A DNA stretch of 38,285 nucleotides from UBA8437 sp003445035 (GCA_937901285.1 CALCHI010000422.1:1-38285), one strand, 5' to 3'. Positions 1 through 8,873 are shown, numbered from the stretch's first letter. Notes: generated by a model not told the origin, from the sequence alone. Program-made: numbers and translations.

Positions 1-1290
1 GTCGATCACTTCCCCGGCGTTCTTGTCGGTGGCCCCGATCACCCGCCCGGATTTCACTCCGCAGCCGGCCCACAGTACCGAGTAGGCCCGCCCCCAGTGG
101 TCCCGGCCCCCGTCCTTGCTCTTGTTGATCTTCGGCGTGCGTCCCATTTCGCCCATCACGATCACCAGTGTCTCGGCCAGCAGGCCCCGTGTATCGAGAT
201 CCTCGATCAACGCCGAGAGCGACTGGTCGAATTCCGGCAGCAGCGTGTCGTTGTAGAGCCGGAAGTGGTCGAAGTGGGTGTCCCAGATCTGGAAGGAGGA
301 CAGGCGGGTGTTCTTGGGATTGGAGACCGCGTTGGCGGTGACGAAGCGAACGCCCGACTCGACCAGGCGACGAGCCAGCAGCATCACCTGCCCCATCTCG
401 AATCGTCCGTAGCGGTCGTGGACGGCGGCGGGTTCCTTGGAGAGATCGAAAGCGGACTGGCATTCCGGCGAGAGGATCAGGTCGAGAGCCTTGTCCTGGT
501 GTGCCTGCAGCGTGCGTGCGGCCGCGTCGTCGCGGGCGGCGGAGAAGGCACTGTCGACGGAGCCCAGCAGGTTCCGCCGCGAGGCAAGCCGCGATTGCGA
601 GACGTCCTTGGGAAGAGCCAGCGAGCGGGGGCCCGGCAGCTTGCCGTTCCAGACGGGGGCCTTGGACATCATGCGGTTGCGGGCAACCGGGAACGGATCG
701 TACTGACGGCCCAGCCAGCCTCCGCCGGCACTCGGCGTGGGAAAGCCCATGTCGAAGAGCAACCGCGGGGTCAGCACGCTGCTGGGCAGGTGAGCCGGTG
801 CGGGCTGGATCCGGGAGACAACCGAACCGTAGGTCGGGTGGTCCATCGGGGTGGGCTGGATACTGGAATCGTTGCCGGGGGTGTGTCCACTGAGCACGTA
901 GGCGGCTGAACTGTTGTGCCCCGAGAGCGGATGGGAGGCCGAACGCAGAATCGTATAGTCGTCGGTCAACCGCGACAGCCGTGGCAGCATGTTGGAGATC
1001 TGTGTGCCCGGAACGCTGGTGGCGATCGGCCGGTATGGCCCACGGATCCCCTCGGGGGCCTCGGGCTTCATATCGAACGTGTCCATCTGGGCCTGGCCGC
1101 CGTTGAGGAACATGAAGATGCAGTTCCTGGCCGGTTTTCGAACCCGGGAGGCGATCGCTCGCTGCACCGACTCGAGCCGTAGCATGCCGGAGAGCGACAG
1201 GCCACCGATTCCGAGCAGGCCGGCCCGAAGCAGGTCGCGCCGGGTCCAGTCACCCTGGGCAGCGGCGGGGGTGTCGAAGAGTCGGATCAT
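1..1290 (-). CDS. DUF1501 family Tat-exported protein (C-terminus beyond window)
   Basis: The 430 visible codons give a protein that starts at the ATG at 1290 and runs off the left edge of the window. It has a twin-arginine signal (R17-R18, context WTRRDLLRAG, followed by a Gly/Leu-rich stretch), so export in folded form is expected. DUF1501 hallmarks follow: FLNGGQAQMDTFDMKPEAP, a WDTHFDH motif, GEMGRTPKINK and GGRDHWG. The family is related to the alkaline phosphatase/sulfatase fold; no reaction is established. The GGRDHW motif, the PIATSVPGT segment and the lack of an adjacent PSCyt2-PSD1 gene group it with the DUF1501 protein at 7390-8784 rather than with the four paired copies. By comparison with that 464-residue relative, only about 30-50 residues are missing. 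It is divergent from the M20 gene at 1395 with a 104-base gap, and I see no strong ribosome-binding site. Confidence 0.93.
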   Translation of the reverse strand, partial: MIRLFDTPAAAQGDWTRRDLLRAGLLGIGGLSLSGMLRLESVQRAIASRVRKPARNCIFMFLNGGQAQMDTFDMKPEAPEGIRGPYRPIATSVPGTQISNMLPRLSRLTDDYTILRSASHPLSGHNSSAAYVLSGHTPGNDSSIQPTPMDHPTYGSVVSRIQPAPAHLPSSVLTPRLLFDMGFPTPSAGGGWLGRQYDPFPVARNRMMSKAPVWNGKLPGPRSLALPKDVSQSRLASRRNLLGSVDSAFSAARDDAAARTLQAHQDKALDLILSPECQSAFDLSKEPAAVHDRYGRFEMGQVMLLARRLVESGVRFVTANAVSNPKNTRLSSFQIWDTHFDHFRLYNDTLLPEFDQSLSALIEDLDTRGLLAETLVIVMGEMGRTPKINKSKDGGRDHWGRAYSVLWAGCGVKSGRVIGATDKNAGEVID

Positions 1291-1321
1291 GGCTGGGGCC
1301 GGACGGACTGGAGGTACGCTT

Positions 1322-1331
1322 ATGCTACTAT
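1322..1331. promoter_or_regulatory. Overlapping divergent -10-like boxes
   Basis: The 104-base gap between the divergent genes at 1290 (-) and 1395 (+) contains TAGCAT read on the minus strand (1322-1327) and TACTAT on the plus strand (1326-1331). Both resemble the sigma-70 -10 hexamer TATAAT and they share two bases, so the two promoters would compete. No convincing -35 hexamer lies 16-18 bases upstream of either, so this is a weak call based on position and composition. The spot is an AT-rich island in GC-rich DNA. Confidence 0.3.
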
Positions 1332-1394
1332 TCTTATCGGCCGTGTGCCATGTGCGTCTGATTCGTTGATTTCCGAGACCCTGGAGGCCACACC

Positions 1395-2732
1395 GTGACG
1401 ACCGCCGGAGCACTGAAAGAGACCGTCTGCCAGTCGATCGAAGAGAATCGCGACCGGATCATCGGCGTGGGCGAGGCGATCATGGATGACCCCGAACTGG
1501 GGTTCAAGGAACATCGCACTGCCGAAAAGGTGCAGGAGGTTTTCACCGACCTGGGACTGGAATTCGACAGCGGGCTGGGGCTGACCGGCGTCAAGGCGGT
1601 GCTCCGCGGCGGTCGGCCCGGGCCGACGGTGGCGCTGATGGGAGAACTGGATGCCCTGCAGGTTCCCGGTCATCCCCGTGCCAATCCCGACACCCAGGCG
1701 GCCCACGCCTGCGGACACAATGCCCAGATTGCCGGCCTGATGGGAGCCGCGGTGGGGTTGCAGGCCTCGGGCATCGCCCAGGAACTGGCCGGCAACATCG
1801 TGTTCCTGGCGGTTCCCGCCGAAGAGTACGTCGAGATCGACTACCGGCTGGGATTGGTTCGCGAAGGGAAGACGTCGTTTCTGTGCGGGAAGCAGGAATT
1901 GATCAAGCTGGGTCATTTCGACGACGTCGACATGGCGGTGATGATTCACACCAAGAGTCCGGCGCGGGAGGATGGGACGCACGGCGTGGGGATTTCGTCC
2001 AACGGTTTCCTGGCCAAGACGGTCACGTTCCGCGGCGTGGCGGCCCACGCCGGTGGCGCGCCCGAACAGGGGGTCAATGCCCTCTACGCAGCGCAACTCG
2101 CCCTGTCCGGGATCAACTCGCATCGCGAGACGTTTCGTGATGAGGATTGTGTGCGGGTGCATCCGATCATCACCAAGGGGGGGGACCTGGTGAACGTGAT
2201 CCCCTCGGAAGTCCGGCTCGAGACCTACGTGCGGGCCAAGACGGCGGAGGCGATCCGGGACGCGGCTTCTCGGGTGGACGCCTGTCTCAAGGGCGCTGCG
2301 ATGGCCATGCGATGTCGTGTCGAGATCGACACGGTTCCGGGCAATCTGCCGTTGAACAATGATGCCAATCTCCGCGACCTGTTCCGCCGCAACGCGGCGA
2401 CGATCTTCGAGGAGGATGGCTACCGCGATTATCCTCACGGCGGCGGTTCGACCGACGCCGGCGATCTGAGCCAACTGATGCCCGTGCTGCACCCGGTGAT
2501 GGCCGGGGCCCATGGGGAACCGCACAGTGTCGACTGGCACATCGCCGACACCGACAACGGGTACGTCTCGCCGGCCAAGACATTGGCGATGATGGCTGTG
2601 GACCTGCTGGCCGACGACGCCGGTGCCGGACGGCAGGTGCTCGAGGAGTTCACGCCGGGAATGTCCCAGGACGAGTACCTCTCGGTTCAGGAGGATGTCT
2701 TTCGCACCGAGCTCTTTGACGGCGCGGCGTGA
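1395..2732 (+). CDS. M20D-type metallo-amidohydrolase
   Basis: A 445-residue protein of the M20D peptidase/amidohydrolase family (hippurate hydrolase, AbgB and IAA-amino-acid hydrolase relatives), which cleave N-acyl or amide bonds of amino-acid conjugates. The metal site is visible: HACGHN at 104-109 (Cys106 and His108 as ligands), PAEE at 141-144, IHTK with His185, and GAHGEPHS at 371-378. The dimerisation domain contains AAHAGGAPEQG (217-226), typical of the family. There is no signal peptide, so it should act in the cytoplasm. The start is GTG, chosen because GGAGG at 1383-1387 lies seven bases upstream and the N-terminus begins directly with the catalytic domain. Length is normal for the family. 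It leads a plus-strand run; a 73-base gap separates it from the cytochrome-type gene. The exact substrate cannot be told from sequence. Confidence 0.93.
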   Translation: MTTAGALKETVCQSIEENRDRIIGVGEAIMDDPELGFKEHRTAEKVQEVFTDLGLEFDSGLGLTGVKAVLRGGRPGPTVALMGELDALQVPGHPRANPDTQAAHACGHNAQIAGLMGAAVGLQASGIAQELAGNIVFLAVPAEEYVEIDYRLGLVREGKTSFLCGKQELIKLGHFDDVDMAVMIHTKSPAREDGTHGVGISSNGFLAKTVTFRGVAAHAGGAPEQGVNALYAAQLALSGINSHRETFRDEDCVRVHPIITKGGDLVNVIPSEVRLETYVRAKTAEAIRDAASRVDACLKGAAMAMRCRVEIDTVPGNLPLNNDANLRDLFRRNAATIFEEDGYRDYPHGGGSTDAGDLSQLMPVLHPVMAGAHGEPHSVDWHIADTDNGYVSPAKTLAMMAVDLLADDAGAGRQVLEEFTPGMSQDEYLSVQEDVFRTELFDGAA

Positions 2733-2758
2733 GGCCGACTTGCAGGCCGGTGCCGTGG

Positions 2759-2764
2759 TATCAT
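2759..2764 (+). promoter_or_regulatory. Possible -10 box (TATCAT) before the PSCyt1 gene
   Basis: TATCAT, preceded by GG, lies 41 bases before the ATG at 2806 in the 73-base gap after the M20 gene. It matches four of six positions of the -10 consensus and the TANNAT pattern seen before other genes here. No good -35 is visible. It would allow the module to be transcribed separately from the amidohydrolase. Confidence 0.3.
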
Positions 2765-2805
2765 CGGTGGGTGGGAACAGAACAACTGGCGAGGTGGTCC
2801 TGGGG

Positions 2806-5800
2806 ATGACGGTGCGGAATCAGGTAACTTGTGGTCTGATGGCCCTGTGGTTGATCACCCCGTCCGGAGGTGTCGACGCGGCTGACACCGATGGGCCGGC
2901 ATTCCTGAGAGACGTGCGGCCGATCTTCAAGGCCCACTGTTTCCGTTGCCACGCTGCGGGGAACACCGAGGGCGAATTCCGGCTGGACCGTAAAACGCTG
3001 GCGTTCAAGGGCGGTGAAACCGGGAAGGCGATCGTGGCGGGCAAGGCTGCGGGCAGCCTGTTGGTTCAGATGATCCGGGGACGCGGTCCGGGGGATTCGA
3101 GGATGCCGCCCGAGGGGGAAGGGCGGGGGTTGCGACCCGACGAGATTCGCGTGATCAGCGAATGGATCAATCGGGGCGCGACGTGGCCTGACGGAATTGA
3201 CGACCAGGCTGATCGACTCAGCCTGTGGTCCCTGAGGCCGATTGGCCGACCGAAAATCCCTTCGGTCCAGGACCGGGCGTGGGTCCAAAACCCCATCGAC
3301 AGCTTCATTTTGGCCCAGCTCGATGCCCGGGAGATGACTCCCTCGCCACGGGCTCGGCCACGGCACCTGGTCCGTCGAGCGTCACTCGATCTGCTCGGCC
3401 TGCCACCGACACCGGAGGTCGTTGGCGGCTTTGTGGCCGATGGAGCCCCCGGGGCCTTCGCACGGGTGATTGACCGGTTGCTGGCCAATCCTCACTACGG
3501 CGAACGCTGGGGCCGGCACTGGCTGGACCTGGTGCGGTACGCCGACACGAACGGGTACGAAGTCGACGGGGTCAAGCCACTGGCCTGGAAGTACCGGGAC
3601 TGGGTGATCGGGGCACTCAACTCCGATCGGCCCTACGACCGGTTCGTGACCGAACAACTGGCCGGAGACGAGATCACCGGCGCGACAACCGAATCGATCC
3701 TGGCCACCGGGTTTCACCGGGTGGGGCCATGGGATGCCGAGCGAGGTGCCAGTGTCCAGAAAAGCGAGGTGATTGCCGAGCTGTTCAATGAGCTGGACGA
3801 CATGGTCAGTACCACCTCTCAGGTCTTCCTGGGAATGACGATGGGTTGTGCGCGATGCCACGACCACAAGTTCGACCCTCTGACGGCCAAGGATTACTAC
3901 TCGATGGTCGCCGTCTTTCGAGGGCTGAAGCGCGAGCACAAAGGGCGGGCCGAGTTGGCCCGGGCGGCGTTGCCACCGGTACAACTGCCCGGCAAGGATC
4001 CGAAGACCCAAATACAGGGCTACTTTTTCTTCGAACCCTCGCCGACTCCCCCGGTGACCCATCTGCTGAAACGGGGCAACCCGAACCAGCCGGGGGTCGA
4101 GGTGTCCGCCGCGGTGCCGGCGGCCCTGGTCGAAAAGCAGCCGGCTTTCGAGGCGGCCGACAAATTCACCAGCCGGCGTCGCATTTCTCTGGCCCGTTGG
4201 ATCATGTCCGAGGACAACCCGTTGACCAGGCGTGTGATCGTCAATCGGGTGTGGCAATATCACTTCGGAACCGGGCTGGTCCGTACGGCCAATGATTTCG
4301 GTGTCCGCGGCAGCCTGCCGACTCATCCCGAGCTGCTCGACTGGCTGGCCGGATGGTTCGGTGACGAAGCCGGGTACTCCCTGAAGAAGCTGCACCGGCT
4401 GATCATGACCAGCCGCACCTACGCCACCAGCAAGCGGGCGATTCCGGCCAACGTCGAGAAGGACGTCGGCAACCGGATGCTGTCGCACTTCCCGGTGCGG
4501 CGACTGGAGGTCGAGGCGATCCGGGATTCGATGCTGGCTGTCAGCGGTCGGCTCAACGATCAGCTCTACGGGGCCCCGATGTACCCCTTCATCCCCAAAG
4601 ACGCTCTTCGCAGCGGCTACAATCCCGCCGGTGTCTGGAAGCCGTTCAACGAGGTCGAGGCCTCGCGGCGGACCGTCTACTCGTTTCTGAAACGCACGCT
4701 GGTCATCCCCTTCCTCGAGACGCTCGATTTCTGCGACACGGCCCGCAGTGCCGATCGCCGCGAGGTGACCACCGTGGCGCCGCAGGCGTTGGAACTGTTC
4801 AACGGTGAATTCGTCAACCGGCAGTCCCGGCATTTCGCCGATCGGATCATCGCCGAAGCGGGCCCGGTGCTCGGTGACCAGCTCGATCACGGTTTCCTCC
4901 TGTCGCTGGGCCGGAAGCCAACTCGCAGCGAACGGGCCAGCCTGTTGGGGTTCCTGAGCAACGAGTCCCTGCTGTTGCTGGCCGAGGATCATCGGCGTTT
5001 TGAACGTGAGACGAACGGCGGCCCGGCGACCGAGTTGGCTGGTGAGATCACCGAGACGGGACTGGCCTTGTGGCTGGATGCCGCGAACGGCGTGACCCTC
5101 AACAATCAGCGGCAGGTGTCCCGGTGGACGAGCCGGGTGGGAACGCTGGTGGCGACCGCTCACGGGGATCCCCTGGTGACCGCCCGAGCGATCGGCAATC
5201 GCCCGGCCATCAATTTCGAAGGCAAGGACTGGTTCGAGCTCGACAGGTCGCCGGTGACCTCTCAGCAGTTCACCATCATCGCTGTGGTGACCGACCGTGG
5301 AGCGGGCGGGCAGCGAGGATCACATCGCAATCTGATCGGCAACTGGGACGGGGGGCGTGGCAACAGCACGACATCGATCTTCCTGGGGACCACTGCCGGT
5401 TCCAAGGGGGGGCGGACCATCCGCCTGACCGACTCGTTCTCCCTCCGTGAGAAGCTCGCGGTCACCAAGCCGGTTTCGCCGTTCGTGCTGACCGGGGTCG
5501 CCGAGGCGGCCAATGCCCGCGTGTTCCAGAACGGCCGGTTGCTGGACGAGCTGAAGTCTCCGCTACCGGCGAGGAAACTGGACACCAACTGGACAATCGG
5601 CCGACAGGGAACACTGGACAGCGAGTACTGGAACGGCTTGGTGGCCGAGTTGCTCGTCTGGAATCGGGCCTTGACCGAGGCCGAACTGGCGTCGGCCTGG
5701 AGACACCTGGGGAGCAAGTACAAGGTGGTCGATCAGCGCAAGCCCCGCGAGCCGCTGACCGTTGCTGCCGCTCGTCGCCAGGCTTTGATCCAGGTCTGCC

Positions 5801-5841
5801 GCGTGATTCTCAACCTCAACGAATTCGTATACACCGACTAG
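2806..5841 (+). CDS. PSCyt1-PSCyt2-PSD1 protein with LamG-like C-terminal insertion
   Basis: A 1011-residue secreted haem protein of the planctomycete cytochrome family. Domains in order: signal sequence (about 1-26); PSCyt1 with haem motif CFRCH (C45, C48, H49) and a probable axial Met in RMPPEG (M100); PSCyt2/DUF1549 (about 138-375), which ends in a second CARCH (C348-H352) within the family motif CARCHDHKFDP; PSD1/DUF1553 (about 458-735); a concanavalin/LamG-like beta-sandwich (about 752-974, starting GLALWLDA); then the PSD1 tail ILNLNEFVYTD. The LamG part is therefore nested before the conserved PSD1 end. The ATG at 2806 is chosen because GAGGTGG (2791-2797) lies eight bases upstream and a signal sequence follows; the frame is open further upstream but overlaps the M20 gene. 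The DUF1501 gene starts two bases after the stop. Function unknown; electron transfer or oxidative chemistry on a bound glycan is an inference. Confidence 0.95.
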   Translation: MTVRNQVTCGLMALWLITPSGGVDAADTDGPAFLRDVRPIFKAHCFRCHAAGNTEGEFRLDRKTLAFKGGETGKAIVAGKAAGSLLVQMIRGRGPGDSRMPPEGEGRGLRPDEIRVISEWINRGATWPDGIDDQADRLSLWSLRPIGRPKIPSVQDRAWVQNPIDSFILAQLDAREMTPSPRARPRHLVRRASLDLLGLPPTPEVVGGFVADGAPGAFARVIDRLLANPHYGERWGRHWLDLVRYADTNGYEVDGVKPLAWKYRDWVIGALNSDRPYDRFVTEQLAGDEITGATTESILATGFHRVGPWDAERGASVQKSEVIAELFNELDDMVSTTSQVFLGMTMGCARCHDHKFDPLTAKDYYSMVAVFRGLKREHKGRAELARAALPPVQLPGKDPKTQIQGYFFFEPSPTPPVTHLLKRGNPNQPGVEVSAAVPAALVEKQPAFEAADKFTSRRRISLARWIMSEDNPLTRRVIVNRVWQYHFGTGLVRTANDFGVRGSLPTHPELLDWLAGWFGDEAGYSLKKLHRLIMTSRTYATSKRAIPANVEKDVGNRMLSHFPVRRLEVEAIRDSMLAVSGRLNDQLYGAPMYPFIPKDALRSGYNPAGVWKPFNEVEASRRTVYSFLKRTLVIPFLETLDFCDTARSADRREVTTVAPQALELFNGEFVNRQSRHFADRIIAEAGPVLGDQLDHGFLLSLGRKPTRSERASLLGFLSNESLLLLAEDHRRFERETNGGPATELAGEITETGLALWLDAANGVTLNNQRQVSRWTSRVGTLVATAHGDPLVTARAIGNRPAINFEGKDWFELDRSPVTSQQFTIIAVVTDRGAGGQRGSHRNLIGNWDGGRGNSTTSIFLGTTAGSKGGRTIRLTDSFSLREKLAVTKPVSPFVLTGVAEAANARVFQNGRLLDELKSPLPARKLDTNWTIGRQGTLDSEYWNGLVAELLVWNRALTEAELASAWRHLGSKYKVVDQRKPREPLTVAAARRQALIQVCRVILNLNEFVYTD

Positions 5842-5843
5842 CC

Positions 5844-7295
5844 ATGACAATCGCACCGACCGATTTCGTTCCCAATCAGGCTCCCTGCGGCAACACCCGT
5901 CGCGAGTTCCTCTGGCAGTGGGGTGGTGGATTCGCTGCGTTGCCGCTGGTGGACCTGATGACACGCGAGGCCGAATCGGCCGCGACCGTGTCCCGGCCGT
6001 CCAGCCAGAAGTCGCCTCACTTTTCTTCGACCGTCAAGCAGGTCGTGTTCTTCTTTCTCAATGGCGGACCCAGCCAGGTCGACACGTTTGACCACAAGCC
6101 GGCGCTGGAGAAGTACCAGGGCAAGAGTTTCGACGGCGGGTTACAGATCGGATCCAACGGTCGGGCCATCGGTAAGCTGGCTCCGTCGGCCTTTCCCTTC
6201 CGCCCGCATGGCGACAGCGGGCTGATGGTCAGCAGCCTGTTCCCCCACGTAGGCCAGTTCGCCGATGATCTCTGCGTGATCAACTCGATGTACGCCGAGA
6301 CCCCCACGCACAGTCCCGGGATCCTGCAGATGAACTCGGGCAGCATCGTCGTTGGCCGTCCGAGCCTGGGCAGCTGGCTGGGCTACGGGCTGGGCAATCT
6401 CAACGACAACCTGCCCAGTTACGTCGTGATGACCGATCACCGTGGTGGTCCTCGTGGCGGGGCGGGGGCCTGGAGCAGCGGGTTCATGCCCGCCCGGTTC
6501 CAGGGGACACTGTTTCGCAGCCAGGGCGCTCCGGTGCTCAATCTCAAGCGGCCCGAAGGCATCGGTGCCGGTACCCAGCGTCGCAGCCTCGACTTGCTCA
6601 ACCAGCTCAACCAGCAGAGCCTCGATTTGCGGGGGGGCAACTCCGAGTTGGCCGCCCGTATCGCGTCATACGAACTGGCCTACCGGATGCAGACCGAGGC
6701 GACCGAGGCGGTTGATGTGGGTTCCGAACCCAGGTCGATCCAGAAGCTCTACGGGCTGGACGACAAGCGGACCGAGTACTTTGGCCGGCAGTGCCTGCTG
6801 ACCCGCCGCCTGCTCGAGCGGGGTGTGCGGTTCGTGCAGCTGTATTCCGGCGGAGGTCCCGATTCCTGGGACGCGCACGTCGACGTTCCCGACAACCACG
6901 GTCGTCACTCTTTCGAGATCGATCAGCCGATCGCGGCCTTGATGGCCGACCTGAAGCGGCAGGGGATGTGGGACCAGACACTGTTGATCTGGGGTGGCGA
7001 GTTCGGCCGGACACCGACCAGCGAGGGGGTGAACAAGCCGGGCCGCGACCACAACCACTACGGGTTCACCATGTGGCTGGCCGGCGGGGGCGTCAAAGGC
7101 GGCCAGCGGATCGGGGCGACCGACGAGACCGGGTTCCAGGCGGTCGAACGCCGCCTGCACGTCTCGGATCTTCACGCCACGATCCTCCACCTGCTGGGCC
7201 TGGACCACGAACGGCTGACGTTCCTTCACGAGGGGCTCGATCAGCGGCTGACCGGCGTCCAGCCCAGGCGGGTGATCCAGGAGGTGCTCGCCTAG
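5844..7295 (+). CDS. DUF1501 family Tat-exported protein, paired type
   Basis: A 483-residue protein with a twin-arginine signal (R19-R20 in NTRREFLWQWGGG) and a full DUF1501 domain. Visible hallmarks are FLNGGPSQVDTFDHKP (71-86), WDAHVD (342-347), GEFGRTP (385-391), GRDHNHYGF (400-408) and a His-containing DLHATILHLLGLDHE near the end. It closes with a short VIQEVLA tail shared by the paired-type copies. The fold belongs to the alkaline phosphatase/sulfatase group, but no sulfatase-type nucleophile motif (CxPSR) is present. It starts two bases after the stop of the PSCyt1-PSCyt2-PSD1 gene and has no ribosome-binding site of its own, so translational coupling and joint function are likely. 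An extracytoplasmic location is expected. Family assignment is firm; the reaction is unknown. Confidence 0.95.
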   Translation: MTIAPTDFVPNQAPCGNTRREFLWQWGGGFAALPLVDLMTREAESAATVSRPSSQKSPHFSSTVKQVVFFFLNGGPSQVDTFDHKPALEKYQGKSFDGGLQIGSNGRAIGKLAPSAFPFRPHGDSGLMVSSLFPHVGQFADDLCVINSMYAETPTHSPGILQMNSGSIVVGRPSLGSWLGYGLGNLNDNLPSYVVMTDHRGGPRGGAGAWSSGFMPARFQGTLFRSQGAPVLNLKRPEGIGAGTQRRSLDLLNQLNQQSLDLRGGNSELAARIASYELAYRMQTEATEAVDVGSEPRSIQKLYGLDDKRTEYFGRQCLLTRRLLERGVRFVQLYSGGGPDSWDAHVDVPDNHGRHSFEIDQPIAALMADLKRQGMWDQTLLIWGGEFGRTPTSEGVNKPGRDHNHYGFTMWLAGGGVKGGQRIGATDETGFQAVERRLHVSDLHATILHLLGLDHERLTFLHEGLDQRLTGVQPRRVIQEVLA

Positions 7296-7362
7296 TCCGT
7301 TTCTCTCGGGACAAACACACGACAGCGAGATACGATCTGACGGTTAGAGGAACAGGAAACTG

Positions 7363-7383
7363 CGGCCAACTCGGCCGGGAGGG
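7363..7383 (+). promoter_or_regulatory. Strong Shine-Dalgarno site abutting a short hairpin
   Basis: CGGCC-AACTC-GGCCG (7363-7377) is a perfect five-base-pair stem with a five-base loop. It directly abuts GGGAGGG (7377-7383), six bases before the ATG at 7390. This is one of the strongest Shine-Dalgarno sequences in the window, and the hairpin could modulate ribosome access. A short GC stem may also be chance in this GC-rich DNA. Confidence 0.4.
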
Positions 7384-7389
7384 TTCGCG

Positions 7390-8784
7390 ATGAGCGGAAG
7401 TGGTTGCCGTGACTACCGCAGCAGCGTCGGGCGACGCGCCGTTCTCGGGGCCGGCCTGGGCGCCGGGCTGGGCATCGGCATGGGTGGCCTGTCGGTCGCC
7501 AGCGACGGCGTGATCGATCTCAGCGCCGTGGACCGTGACACCGCCGTGATCCAGTACTGGCTCAACGGGGCCGCCAGCCACTTCGAGACCTACGATCCCA
7601 AGCCCGACGCTCCGCTGGGGATCCGCAGCCCGTTCCACCCGATCGCCACCAACGTGCCCGGCACGTTCATCTGCGAATCTCTGCCGTTGCACGCCGGCCT
7701 GATGGACAAGGTGACGTTGATTCGCAGCGTGCACCACGACAACAGTGACCACCAGCATGGCATGCACTGGTGCCAGACCGGTCACGATGCGAAGGCCAAC
7801 GGCACCAACCCGTTCAAGAAGTCGAGTCACGCCAGCAGTGGTTGCCTGGTGTCGATGGTTCGAGGTTCCAACCACCCTGGGATGCCGCCCTACGTCTTCA
7901 TGGGTTACCCGCTGGACAACCAGGGGCCCCACCGGATGTACCCGCACCGGGGTGCCTACCTGCCGGCTCGTTTCAACCCGATGGAGATCCTGATCAAGCG
8001 GACAGGTGACGGGAAGCACCCGGCCCAGGACAAGGACTTCGTTGTTCGCAGCCTGGCCCCCGCCGGTGGCCTGTCCCGCAAGAACTTCGTCCAGCGTCGC
8101 GAACTGCTGGCCCAATTCGAGAAGATCCGTGGCGGAGCCGATCCGGTGGCCACGGCCTCGTGGTCGGCCTTCCACGACAGTGCCTTCGACCTGGTCGCCG
8201 GCGAGAAGACCGGTTCGGCCTTCGACCTGGAACAGGAAGATGAAGCGACGCGACGGCGATACGGTTATCACCGTTCGGGCCAGTCGGCATTGCTGGCACG
8301 TCGCCTGGTCGAACGCGGTGTGACCTTCGTGACCCTGATCGACCCCGGTGTCGGACTCTCGAGCTCCGGCTGGGATTTCCACAAGACACTCGAGGCCCAC
8401 ACCAAGACGGCCAGCCCGCCGATGGACCTGGCCGTCACCACGTTGATCAACGATCTTCACGAGCGGGGACTGGACAAGAAGGTGCTGGTGGTGGTCTGGG
8501 GAGAATTCGGCCGCACGCCCAAGATCAACAAGAACGGTGGCCGTGATCACTGGGCCGACGTGCAGAGCGTGATGATGGCCGGCGGGAATTACCGCCACGG
8601 CCAGGTGATCGGGTCCTCCAACGCCAAGGGCGAGGTGCCCCACGAGCGGCCGTTGTGGCCCTACGACGTGGTGGCCACGATGTACCACCACCTGGGCATT
8701 GACCCGAGTTTCACGCCGATCACCGGTGCCACTCGCACGCGGCCTCTGCTGGAGCACGGCGAGGTGATCCGCGAGTTGCTCTAG
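7390..8784 (+). CDS. DUF1501 family Tat-exported protein, unpaired type
   Basis: A 464-residue DUF1501 protein with a twin-arginine signal (R15-R16, GRRAVLGAGLGAGLGIG). Motifs include YWLNGAASHFETYDPKP, GWDFHKT, GEFGRTPKINKNGGRDHW and a C-terminal ATMYHHLGIDPS. Compared with the protein encoded just upstream it has ASH in place of PSQ in the first motif, GGRDHW in place of GRDHxxxGF, and a different C-terminus, so it is not a recent tandem copy. It resembles the partial gene at the left edge. It follows the paired DUF1501 gene by 94 bases and has its own Shine-Dalgarno site (GGGAGGG, six-base spacing) and a possible -10 TACGAT at 7331-7336, so it can probably be expressed independently. Function unknown. 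Confidence 0.94.
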   Translation: MSGSGCRDYRSSVGRRAVLGAGLGAGLGIGMGGLSVASDGVIDLSAVDRDTAVIQYWLNGAASHFETYDPKPDAPLGIRSPFHPIATNVPGTFICESLPLHAGLMDKVTLIRSVHHDNSDHQHGMHWCQTGHDAKANGTNPFKKSSHASSGCLVSMVRGSNHPGMPPYVFMGYPLDNQGPHRMYPHRGAYLPARFNPMEILIKRTGDGKHPAQDKDFVVRSLAPAGGLSRKNFVQRRELLAQFEKIRGGADPVATASWSAFHDSAFDLVAGEKTGSAFDLEQEDEATRRRYGYHRSGQSALLARRLVERGVTFVTLIDPGVGLSSSGWDFHKTLEAHTKTASPPMDLAVTTLINDLHERGLDKKVLVVVWGEFGRTPKINKNGGRDHWADVQSVMMAGGNYRHGQVIGSSNAKGEVPHERPLWPYDVVATMYHHLGIDPSFTPITGATRTRPLLEHGEVIRELL

Positions 8785-8810
8785 CAACTCGACGCGGACG
8801 CTCTGCTCGT

Positions 8811-8816
8811 TACTAT
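8811..8816 (+). promoter_or_regulatory. Possible -10 box (TACTAT) of the beta-propeller gene
   Basis: TACTAT lies 57 bases before the ATG at 8874, with TCGACG (8789-8794, four of six matches to TTGACA) 16 bases further upstream. The combination is a plausible but weak sigma-70 promoter in the 89-base gap after the DUF1501 gene. Confidence 0.35.
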
Positions 8817-8873
8817 GGGGTGGTTCGCACCCGTTTCCGGGTCTTTCTGTTGGTTTGTGACGAGTCATTGTCG

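Noticed and set aside
97..909. Plus-strand open frame opposite the left-edge DUF1501 gene
   Set aside because: The minus strand encodes conserved DUF1501 motifs throughout; this frame is Arg/Gly/Gln-rich noise.
2623..2805. Upstream extension of the PSCyt1 gene to an ATG at 2623
   Set aside because: It would overlap the M20 gene by 110 bases and put 61 Arg/Ser-rich residues before the signal sequence; the ATG at 2806 has a good Shine-Dalgarno.
3382..5163. Long minus-strand open frame (about 590 codons) opposite the PSCyt1 gene
   Set aside because: Low-complexity Gly/Gln/His/Arg-rich translation with no domain; the plus strand has clear haem and PSD1 motifs. Antisense shadow typical of high-GC DNA.
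5844..8784. Recent tandem duplication of DUF1501 genes
   Set aside because: The two proteins differ in key motifs and C-termini and belong to different subfamilies.
7093..8868. Minus-strand open frame of about 590 codons opposite two DUF1501 genes
   Set aside because: Composition follows from third-position GC of the plus-strand genes and no family signature is visible.
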